A stretch of DNA of 11,753 nucleotides from assembly GCA_016875645.1 (NCBI GenBank), contig VGPE01000069.1, forward strand, positions 1-11,753, written 5' to 3'. The stretch is from Chloroflexota bacterium (GTDB taxonomy: Bacteria > Chloroflexota > Limnocylindria > Limnocylindrales > CSP1-4). The notes under the pieces are model-generated. The model made no database searches and was not told where the DNA came from. It saw only the letters and a program-made list of their open reading frames with translations. Below, piece by piece: positions 1-6,284 of this stretch (within the stretch, counting starts at the first letter, position 1; each line of letters opens with the position of its first letter). A program made the position numbers and the translations under genes.

Positions 1-20
1 ATGCGGTTTGCGCTTGTGGG

Positions 21-37
21 TCAGGCGCGCCGCCTGA
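21..37. other. Short perfect hairpin downstream of the epimerase gene
   Basis: Arms TCAGGCG and CGCCTGA are separated by a 3-base loop (CGC). The hairpin lies about 40 bases past the stop codon of the minus-strand epimerase gene, so it could slow or end its transcription. No T-run follows on the minus strand, so it is not a classical intrinsic terminator. It could also be a chance palindrome in GC-rich DNA. I see no gene in the first 76 bases. Confidence 0.25.
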
Positions 38-76
38 TATCAGTCTTGCGGGGAATGTGAAGGGGCCTGGACAGGC

Positions 77-1150
77 TTACGAGGCACCGGACTGGCTGAG
101 CGCCTGCGCCATCATCTTGTCGTGTGCGGCAATGCAGCGGCGCACGAGGTCCGCGTTGCCACGGGTCCAGTCGACCGTCCGCTGCAGGCCCTCAGCGATC
201 GTCACCCGTGCCGTGAAGCCGAGTTCACGTTCGGCTTTTTCCGTCGACGCAAACCGTTTGCCGGAACGATCCCAGTCACGGGCAGGACGCAAGTCGAGCG
301 GAGTCTTGTTTCCCGTGTACTCGTTGATGAGCGTAGCGAGCTCGAGAATTGTGGTTTCCCGGCCAGTTGCGAGGTTGTAGACCTCGCCGGGGCCGCCGCG
401 AAGGGCACAGGCCATCAGGCCTCGCGCCATGTCCTCGACGAAGATGAAGTCGCGGCTCGCGTTTCCGCCATTGTCCAGGGGCAAGGCCTCGCCGTTGAGC
501 GCGCGCCACACGAAGGTCGGCGTCACGTTGCGCCACACGGTGTGCACGGTGCCTCGCCAGCGCCCTGCGCCGAGGATTTCACGTGGCCCGTAGACGTTCG
601 AGAAGCGCGCCTTGACGAAGGGCAGCTTGTGGCGCTGGAAGTAGAAGTTGCCGTACAGCTCGCCGATGATCTTGGAGATCGAGTAGGGGCTGTCGTGATA
701 AAGCGTGACCGGTTGCTCTTCTGTCGTGGCGCTCGCGGTGTCGTAGGTCTTTTCTGCGACGGCACAGGCCGCGGCGGCGTAAACCACCTTGCGCAGGGAA
801 CGGATGTCCTTGAGACGGTCGAACAGCTTCAGCGACGTCAGCGTGTTGTTGTCATGGTCGCCCAGCGGATCGGCGATGGACGACTGGTTGCCGTGGAAGC
901 AGGCCAGGTGAAACGCGTAGTCGAGGTCCGCCGGCAGTGCCGCGAGAATGCGGTCGTCGGTGATGGAGCCGTACACGAAGCGAACGCGCGGGTCCGCGGG
1001 CACGTTCGCCATGTCGGATGACAGGAGGTTGTCAACGACGAGGATTTCCCGTGGAGCCTGCGCGAGCAGCTGATGCACGAGATTGCTGCCGACGAAGCCG
1101 GCACCGCCGACGACAAGAATGCGGGTTCCGGAGAAGTCGGGCGCGCTCAT
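77..1150 (-). CDS. NAD-dependent epimerase/dehydratase (extended SDR, nucleotide-sugar type)
   Basis: A 357-residue cytosolic protein of the extended short-chain dehydrogenase family, which typically epimerises or dehydrates nucleotide sugars using bound NAD. The N-terminal Rossmann fold has the GxxGxxG loop GGAGFVG (residues 15-21) and an acidic residue ending strand 2 (VVD, 38-40). The active-site YxxxK is Tyr156/Lys160 in SPYSISK. FSNVYGPREILG (183-194) and SRDFIFVEDMARGL (232-245) are typical of the substrate-binding half. Length is normal. The ATG start has GAGGAG six bases upstream (1157-1162). The segment that normally carries the catalytic Ser/Thr reads YAAAACAVAEK, with no hydroxyl residue between Tyr124 and Thr135. 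The exact substrate cannot be read from sequence. The gene is the last of the minus-strand run and has no clear sugar-pathway partner in view. Confidence 0.9.
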   Translation of the reverse strand: MSAPDFSGTRILVVGGAGFVGSNLVHQLLAQAPREILVVDNLLSSDMANVPADPRVRFVYGSITDDRILAALPADLDYAFHLACFHGNQSSIADPLGDHDNNTLTSLKLFDRLKDIRSLRKVVYAAAACAVAEKTYDTASATTEEQPVTLYHDSPYSISKIIGELYGNFYFQRHKLPFVKARFSNVYGPREILGAGRWRGTVHTVWRNVTPTFVWRALNGEALPLDNGGNASRDFIFVEDMARGLMACALRGGPGEVYNLATGRETTILELATLINEYTGNKTPLDLRPARDWDRSGKRFASTEKAERELGFTARVTIAEGLQRTVDWTRGNADLVRRCIAAHDKMMAQALSQSGAS

Positions 1151-1270
1151 GGCGGGCTCCTCATGGCGAAGTGCTGGGGTGTGTCGCGGGCAGCGATGTA
1201 GCAGCGGACGCTCAGCCTGGCGTCGGGGCCTTCAAGTGGGAGAAGACGTCCGAGATGCCGTGCGCGTCGT

Positions 1271-1274
1271 ACCC
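1271..1274 (-). other. Possible second, compensating -1 frameshift
   Basis: Within a GGG run on the minus strand, adding one G would turn AAG GGT ACG into AAG GGG TAC. That joins DALRSAVDIAK to GYDAHGISDVFSHLK in the original frame, which stops at 1212. Without it the protein ends at 1232 with a polar tail (GTTRTASRTSSPT). The joined version looks more protein-like, but this is a judgement from composition only. Confidence 0.5.
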
Positions 1275-1569
1275 TTCGCGATGTCCACGGCGCTCCGCAG
1301 CGCATCCTCCTCGGCGGACGCACGCCTGGCGGCCGCTGCAAGCCGCTCGGACGAGGCGCCCTTGGCCGCCTCGAGCGCCGCCGCGGCCCGCTCGGGCGAG
1401 TCGTAAGTGCGCGCCAATGTCTGCTCGAAGTCGAGGTTCACCAGCTCGGCGAGCAGGCTCAGGCTGTCGAACATCTTCCCGTCGAGCTGGTTCGCGGCGA
1501 CGACGAAGTTGGTCAGCAGGACCTCGAGGACCTGCCCCTCCTTCGTGCCCGTGGCGACGAGGTTGTAGA

Positions 1570-1571
1570 GG
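1570..1571 (-). other. Apparent +1 frameshift in the helicase reading frame
   Basis: On the minus strand the sequence GAC GTT GAG C CTC TAC AAC CTC contains one base too many. Removing one base of the GG pair at 1570-1571 (plus strand) gives D-V-E-L-Y-N-L, a normal continuation after helicase motif VI (GRIHRVGQTRDV). Downstream of this point the other frame yields a helical, acidic/leucine-rich helicase C-terminal region. Confidence 0.75.
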
Positions 1572-3170
1572 CTCAACGTCGCGGGTCTGGCCGACGCGGT
1601 GGATGCGCCCCATCCGCTGCTCGAGGCGCACGAGCGACCAGGGGATGTCCCAGTTGACGAGGACGTGGGCGGTCTGGAGGTCGATGCCCTCGTTCCCGGC
1701 GTCCGTCGAGACGATGACCTGGAACTCGCGCCTCTCGAACCGCTGGCGGACGGCTTCGCGAGCCGGGTCCAGGTCGCGGCCCGAGTACCGCTCGGCGCTG
1801 TAACCCTCGGCCCGGAACTGACCGACCAGCCATTCGGCGGTGTCGGCGAACTCGGTGAAGACGACCACCTGCATGCCGTTGCCGGGCAGGATCCCCTTGG
1901 CCGCCAGACACTCCTCGACCATCCGCGGCCACTTCGAGACCGGCAGGTCGGGCTTGTCGAGGACCAGATCAAGCTGGCGGATCGCCGCTTTGAGATCCTC
2001 CTTCTCGGCGCGAGCCGAGAGCGATTGCTCGACGACGACCTTCGCGAGGTCGCGGCCGGCCTCGTCCTCGAACTCGGGGTCGACGAGCATAGCTGCATGG
2101 GTCGGGCTGTCGGTACCCATGAGGTCGCGCCGGCGCTTGAGCGTCTCTCGGAGGGCGTACAGGCTCGACGCTGCCCGCTTGCCGTACACCATCTTGGCCA
2201 GCGTCACGGCCGTGGGCGGGAAGTACTGGTCGACGAGGGCCAGCGCCTGCTGGTAGAACGCCTCCTCGGTCGCGTTGAGGGCGACAGACAGATTGCGGGC
2301 GCGTCGGCCCTTGAACAGGCGGGTCACGCCGTCGTAGTCGACCAGGTCCTCCTTCATCCGCCGAAGGAAGTGCACGGATCCTGGCTTGAGCTGTCGGCCG
2401 AGGTCGTCGCTCTGCTCGACCGACGGAAAGACGTCGGGATCGACGAGGTGGAGGAGCCCGCGGAAGAGCGTCTCCTTCCCGCGATGGGGCGTGGCGGTCA
2501 TCAGAAGTACGCGCGGCGCGCTGCTCTTCAGGCGGCCGAGCTGGTAGTAGGACTGGGCCGAGAGCGTCATCCGGTGGGCCTCGTCGATGACGACGACGTC
2601 CCAGCCGGCCCGGTCTGGCCGGATCGCCTCCTGGACCTGCACATTCACCGATGCGAGGTCGAGCGAGGTGACCCAGAAGTCGTGGTCGATGGCCAGCGCA
2701 CCCTCGCGGACAGTGTCGGCGGTGATGCGCCGCAGGCCACCGCCGAAGAACCGCGCAAAGTCGGCGCGCCACTTCTCGACAAGGTGTGCCGGGCTGATCA
2801 CGAGCGCCTTGCGCACGAAGCCCAGCCGCTGCATCTCGCGGAGATACATCCCGGCCATGATCGTCTTGCCGGTGCCAGGCTCGTCGGCGAGGAGGAACCG
2901 CAGTCGGGGCTGCGGCAGCATGGAGCCGTATACCGCGTTCGTCTGGTGCGCGTACGGGCGGAGGGGAGTCGTCGCGAGCGTCGTGGCCTTCGACTCGAGG
3001 GTCGCGGCGCGCATCCATTCGGTCCAGAGCCCCGCCAGAACTACGCTCGGCTCCGCGGCGCCGTCCTCGGCAACCACTGCAACTTGATCGGCCATCTCGG
3101 GCGTCAGCAGGACCTTGCGATAGGAGCCCGAGCCGTCATCGACGAAGAGCTGCCAGCCCTGCGGGATTTC

Positions 3171-3392
3171 GCCCGTCCCGAAGTCGTGAATGGCGATGCG
3201 GATCCCGGTCTCTCGCAGCCGGACCAGCACGTCGATGAGCCCCGGCCGATCAGCGGCGAAGACACTCTCGGTGATTTCCAGCACGAGCTGCTCAGGCGAG
3301 AATCGCAGCTTGCGCAGGATTTCGCCGACCTCCTCCGCGAACGAAGAATCCAGCTGTCGCACCGACATGTTCACGTTCGCCCGAAGCGGCAC
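3171..3392 (-). pseudogene. EAL (c-di-GMP phosphodiesterase) domain fragment
   Basis: Residues 1-74 of the mosaic frame match the middle of an EAL domain: NVNMSVRQL (7-14 region), FSPEQLVLEITES (31-43) and GIRIAIHDFGTG (63-74). The matching frame stays open upstream into about 3440 (PGLTVAWRTHEGVPL), just after the ABC ATPase stop at 3457. The N-terminal part of the domain with the EAL signature is absent. Everything after DFGTG is also absent, including the usual YSSL and the downstream Lys and Glu. The first Asp of the metal-binding DDFGTG is His here. It cannot be an active phosphodiesterase. At GTG|E it runs straight into the helicase part (EIPQGWQLFVDDGSG). The 5' end and the true start of the mosaic are uncertain. 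Confidence 0.75.
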
Positions 3393-3456
3393 GCCCTCGT
3401 GCGTGCGCCACGCGACAGTCAGGCCGGGGGATCCGCTGCCCCATCCGGCCGGGGCA

Positions 3457-4221
3457 TCAGAGGATCTTGGAGAAGAACTCCTTCGTGCGCGGGTGCTGCG
3501 GGCGCGCGAACACGTCCTCGGCCGCGCCCTCCTCCACGATCCGCCCCTGGTCCATCATCACCATGTGGGAGCCCACTTGGCGCGCGAAGCCCATCTCGTG
3601 GCTGACGACCACCATCGTCATGCCTGACGCCGCCAGTTCCTGCATCACGTCCAGGACCTCCTTGATCATCTCGGGGTCCAGGGCGGACGTGGGTTCGTCG
3701 AAGAGCATCACCCTGGGATTCATCGCCAGGGAGCGGGCGATCGCGACCCGCTGCTGCTGACCGCCGGAGAGCTGGCCGGGGCGCTTGCGGGCCTGCTCCG
3801 GGATGCCCACGCGCTGCAGCTGTGCCATCGCGATGGCCTCGGCCTCCGTCTTTGATCGCCCGCGAACCTTCCGCAGCGCGAGCGTGATGTTGTCCAGCAC
3901 CGATAGGTGCGGGAACAGGTTGAACTGCTGGAACACCATCCCGACTTCACGCCGGATCAGGTTGATGTTGGTCCGGCGGTCCCCCAGGTGGACCCCATCG
4001 ATGTAGACGGCCCCGGACGTCGGCACCTCCAGGTGGTTCATGCACCGCAAGACCGTGGACTTGCCGGAGCCGGACGGGCCGACGATCACCGTCACCGTGC
4101 CCGTCCTGATCCGCAGGCTCACGTCGCGGACGGCCTGGATGGTTCCGAACGACTTCCAGAGGTGGTCCACCACGATCCGGTCGTCGGGCCCGATCTCCGG
4201 CCGGGCTGCGGACTCAGCCAC
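3457..4221 (-). CDS. Polar amino acid ABC transporter, ATP-binding protein (GlnQ/HisP type)
   Basis: A 254-residue cytoplasmic ATPase that powers uptake through the permease encoded just upstream. All motifs are intact: Walker A GPSGSGKS (48-55), Q-loop FQQFNLFPH (97-105), signature LSGGQQQR (151-158), Walker B VMLFDEP (171-177), D-loop SALD (179-182) and switch His208 in VVSHEMGFA. The spacing and the segments MNHLE and VVVSHEMGFAR are those of the polar amino acid uptake (PAAT) subfamily. Length is normal. The start is GTG, overlapping the end of the permease gene by 8 bases (GTGGCTGA), which implies translational coupling. It is the last intact gene of the operon; the EAL/helicase mosaic follows its TGA stop within about 20-70 bases. 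Confidence 0.95.
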   Translation of the reverse strand: MAESAARPEIGPDDRIVVDHLWKSFGTIQAVRDVSLRIRTGTVTVIVGPSGSGKSTVLRCMNHLEVPTSGAVYIDGVHLGDRRTNINLIRREVGMVFQQFNLFPHLSVLDNITLALRKVRGRSKTEAEAIAMAQLQRVGIPEQARKRPGQLSGGQQQRVAIARSLAMNPRVMLFDEPTSALDPEMIKEVLDVMQELAASGMTMVVVSHEMGFARQVGSHMVMMDQGRIVEEGAAEDVFARPQHPRTKEFFSKIL

Positions 4222-5023
4222 GGCCCAGCCGCCGCTGCAACTGCTGGACCAGGAGTGATAGCACCAGCGTCATGGACAGGTAGAGGAACGTCAGGACCAG
4301 GAACGCCTCGTCGAACCGGAAGCTGGAGCCCGTGTACAGCCGCGCCGACTGGGTGAGGTCCCGGACGCCCAGCAGCGTGGCCAGCGCAGAGTCCTTCAGC
4401 AGCGAGATGAAGTCGTTGCCGAGTGCCGGAAGCACGGTTCGGATGGCCTGCGGAAGGATGATCGAGCGCATCGTCTGCGCATGGGTGAGACCGAGCGACC
4501 GGCCGGCCTCCATCTGGCCCTTCGGGACTGCCTCCACGCCTGCCCGGAAGATCTCTGCGATGAACGCTCCGTAGATCACGGACAGCGCGATGATGAACCG
4601 CGTTTCTTGGGGGACCGCGTTGTTGGGGATGCCAAGGATCCGCGACCCAGCCGGCACCACGACGAACGCGATCATCAGGATCAGCACCACGATCGGAACG
4701 CCGCGGATGAACTCGATGTAGGTGATGGCCAGGTTGCGGATCACGATGTTGCGCGAGACGCGGCCGAGACCCGCGACGAGCCCGATGGCGATGGAGGCCA
4801 CGAACGACACGAGGGTGATACCCACGGTCAGGCTGATGCCCGGGATGATCACCTCGAACGCCTCGCCGAATGAGGCCTCGGTGGCGATCACCACCGCCAT
4901 CAGCGCCAGGATCGCCAGGATGGCGAACAGCCACAGCGGCAAGTCGCGGACGCTGCTTCTCCTCGCGGGCTCGACGATCGCGGCCCCGGCCTCGCTCAGG
5001 TCCCCGTGGTCGGGTCCCGTCAC
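4214..5023 (-). CDS. Polar amino acid ABC transporter, permease (GlnP/HisM type)
   Basis: A 269-residue inner-membrane protein forming the channel of an amino acid importer. After a hydrophilic N-terminus (about 1-27) there are hydrophobic segments near 28-48, 66-88, 105-125, 142-162 and 228-258. The EAA coupling loop that docks on the ATPase is clear: EAGRSLGLTHAQTMRSIILP (172-191), followed by LPALGNDFISLLKDSAL, characteristic of PAAT permeases. IEFIRGVP (103-110) is also typical. The start is GTG with a G-rich AGGGGG immediately upstream. It lies 45 bases after the binding-protein gene and overlaps the ATPase gene by 8 bases. Only one permease gene is present, so the transporter probably uses a homodimer. 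The amino acid carried cannot be told from this subunit. Confidence 0.95.
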   Translation of the reverse strand: MTGPDHGDLSEAGAAIVEPARRSSVRDLPLWLFAILAILALMAVVIATEASFGEAFEVIIPGISLTVGITLVSFVASIAIGLVAGLGRVSRNIVIRNLAITYIEFIRGVPIVVLILMIAFVVVPAGSRILGIPNNAVPQETRFIIALSVIYGAFIAEIFRAGVEAVPKGQMEAGRSLGLTHAQTMRSIILPQAIRTVLPALGNDFISLLKDSALATLLGVRDLTQSARLYTGSSFRFDEAFLVLTFLYLSMTLVLSLLVQQLQRRLGRG

Positions 5024-5068
5024 GTCCCCCTCGCGCGTGCGGGTCAGCAGCCGGGCGCTCGCCCGCCG

Positions 5069-5890
5069 CTATCCGAGGTCGTCGTAGGTGATCGTGAACT
5101 TGTCCGTGAAGAACTTGTCCGCGAGCTTGGCGAGCGTGCCGTCGGCCTCCATTGCAGCGAGCGCCGCGTTGACCGGCCCAACCAGATCCGACTTGAGGGG
5201 GAAGACGAACCCGAGCTGGTCCGACGACAGGGAGCCGTCCAGGAGCTTGATCTGGTCGGCGTTCTCACCCACGTATCCCTGGCCGGCGGTCGAGTCAATG
5301 ATCACCGCGTCGACGTCCTTATTGATCAGGGCCTGGACCGCGAACGCGAATTGGTCGAAGGCCTTGATCCGGGCGTCGGTGTACTCCTTCTTCGCCGTCT
5401 CGTAGTTGGTGGTGCCGATCTGGGTCCCGATGATGTAGGTGCCGGACTTCACGTCGGCGAGCGACGAGAACCGGTTCTCGTCCTTGCGCACCATCAACTT
5501 CTGCTCGACCGCGATGTATCCGCGCGAGAACGCCACCACCTCCGCGCGCTCCGGGGTGATCGTGATCCCGTCGGCCGCCATGTCGTACTGGCCGTCCGAG
5601 ACCGCCTGGATCATGCCGTCCCAGCCGGTCTCGACGAACTTGGGCTTGCAGTTGAGCCGCTTGCAGATGTCGTTGACGGCGTCGTAGTCCCAGCCGGCGC
5701 CCTGCTTGGTCGCCGGGTCGATGTAGTTGAAGGGCAGGTAGGCGTTCTCGACCGCCACGGTGATCTCGCGGCCGTTGAGGTTGGGCAAGGCGCCGCCTCC
5801 GACCGCGGACGGCGATGCGCCGCCTGACGAGGTGCATGCCGTCACGACGAGCGCGAACATTGCGAGACTCGCGACGAGCCTGCCCTTCAT
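5069..5890 (-). CDS. Amino acid ABC transporter substrate-binding lipoprotein (SBP_bac_3 family)
   Basis: A 273-residue extracytoplasmic binding protein anchored by a lipid. Residues 1-18 form a lipoprotein signal peptide (MKGRLVASLAMFALVV) ending in lipobox VTAC, with Cys19 as the modified residue. A Ser/Gly/Ala linker follows. Two lobes of the type 2 periplasmic binding fold come next: ITVAVENAYLPFNYID, DGMIQAVSDGQYDMAADGITITPERAE (Arg115 is the likely carboxylate ligand), then GTQIGTTNYETAKKE and VDAVIIDSTAGQGYV in lobe 2. The frame stays open upstream to 5941, but I chose the ATG at 5890: it has GGGGAG four bases upstream (5895-5900) and gives a proper signal peptide. First gene of the importer operon, so it is likely the most highly expressed. 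Substrate specificity is not determined. Confidence 0.93.
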   Translation of the reverse strand: MKGRLVASLAMFALVVTACTSSGGASPSAVGGGALPNLNGREITVAVENAYLPFNYIDPATKQGAGWDYDAVNDICKRLNCKPKFVETGWDGMIQAVSDGQYDMAADGITITPERAEVVAFSRGYIAVEQKLMVRKDENRFSSLADVKSGTYIIGTQIGTTNYETAKKEYTDARIKAFDQFAFAVQALINKDVDAVIIDSTAGQGYVGENADQIKLLDGSLSSDQLGFVFPLKSDLVGPVNAALAAMEADGTLAKLADKFFTDKFTITYDDLG

Positions 5891-6020
5891 GAGACTCCCC
5901 TGCGTGCAAGCGGCGTCCAATGGTGCCGTACGATACAACACGGTTCAGCGTGCGCGGAGCGTGGCGGAACGCGAATCCGGTGCCACGCCTGCGCCTGGGG
6001 TGTCGCACCGCACCACAGCG

Positions 6021-6034
6021 CGACCGATCGGTCG
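6021..6034. promoter_or_regulatory. Perfect 14-base palindrome, candidate operator
   Basis: CGACCGATCGGTCG is a perfect inverted repeat, about 130 bases upstream of the binding-protein ATG. Symmetry and length suit a dimeric repressor such as TetR or GntR type. Which regulator, if any, binds it is unknown. No regulator gene lies next to it. Confidence 0.35.
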
Positions 6035-6118
6035 GAGCGTTCCTGAACGGCTCAGCCCCGGGAACACGCGTCCTGTCATTGCCGGATGGGCAACGACAGT
6101 TCACGGGGTCGTGCTTCT

Positions 6119-6133
6119 TGCAGTGTCACTGCA
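6119..6133. promoter_or_regulatory. Perfect 15-base inverted repeat, candidate operator
   Basis: TGCAGTG and CACTGCA flank a single T. It has seven-base perfect arms and lies about 230 bases upstream of the binding-protein gene and 150 bases past the argG stop. It is less GC-rich than its surroundings, which makes chance symmetry somewhat less likely. There is no T-tract on either side, so it is not a good terminator. Confidence 0.35.
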
Positions 6134-6228
6134 CTTCCGGGTGGGCCGCGGGCCGTCGCACCCCTGCTGGCCTCTGGTGATCGCTTCAGCCGATCCGCGC
6201 GCGGTTCGCCGGCGCCAGTCGTGCCCGA

Positions 6229-6247
6229 CCGGGCCTGCCGTGCCCGG
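6229..6247 (-). terminator. GC-rich hairpin after argG, weak terminator candidate
   Basis: CCGGGC and GCCCGG form a perfect six-pair stem with a 7-base loop, starting about 38 bases after the argG stop codon on the minus strand. No U-run follows, so at best it is a non-canonical or Rho-assisted stop signal. Confidence 0.25.
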
Positions 6248-6284
6248 ACTCGTCCGTCGCGAAGTCGCCTCGTCGGTCGCAGGG

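Larger units (their letters stand above)
1212..3392 (-). pseudogene. Mosaic, frameshifted SNF2-type DEAH helicase fused to an EAL-domain remnant
   Basis: The open frame (726 codons from a GTG) starts with half an EAL domain (residues 1-74) and continues as a SNF2/RapA-like ATPase. Helicase motifs: ADEPGTGKT (Walker A, 169-177), VVVIDEAH (motif II, 266-273), LLMTATPH (motif III, 296-303), VVVFTEF, STDAGNEGIDLQ (motif V) and QRMGRIHRVGQ (motif VI). Just after motif VI (about residue 606, base 1570-1571) the frame becomes arginine-rich nonsense. Sensible sequence (LYNLVATGTKEGQVLEVLL) continues in the frame that is open down to 1232. A second slip near 1272-1274 would restore the first frame, giving a tail ending ISDVFSHLKAPTPG. 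Compared with family members of roughly 1,000 residues it looks short at both ends. The middle part resembles DISARM DrmD-like helicases (HFLRRMKEDLVDYDG then a YALRETLKRR segment), but no defence partner is nearby. Either a decaying gene or one with sequencing errors; the EAL fusion favours decay or rearrangement. Confidence 0.8.
5891..6284. promoter_or_regulatory. 394-base non-coding region upstream of the importer operon
   Basis: This gap between argG (ending at 6285) and the binding-protein start must hold the end of the argG transcript and the promoter of the importer operon. It holds two perfect palindromes (6021-6034, 6119-6133) and a GC hairpin near argG (6229-6247), listed separately. 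On the minus strand a TGTATCGT at about 50 bases before the ATG could be a poor -10 element, but I see no convincing -35. Frames open across the gap on the plus strand have no recognisable protein sequence. No tRNA, riboswitch or leader peptide was recognised. Confidence 0.5.

Noticed and set aside
122..1021. Plus-strand open frame of 299 codons over the epimerase
   Set aside because: It is a shadow of the epimerase, which has all expected SDR motifs on the minus strand.
3431..3466. Short ATG frame overlapping the ABC ATPase stop (TGATG)
   Set aside because: It stops after about a dozen codons and shows no conserved features. The EAL-like reading is in a different frame.
1599..3605. Long plus-strand open frame (668 codons) antisense to the helicase
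   Set aside because: It is the mirror of the real helicase and EAL frame. Its sequence has no recognisable domain, and long antisense frames are expected in high-GC coding DNA.
1212..5890. Programmed multi-gene defence system around the helicase
   Set aside because: The neighbours are an epimerase and an amino acid importer. No nuclease, methylase, protease or other effector was found, and the helicase itself is broken.
5891..5941. Longer start for the binding lipoprotein (17 extra residues from 5941)
   Set aside because: The extension would put charged and polar residues before the signal peptide. The ATG at 5890 has a good ribosome site and a correct lipobox distance.
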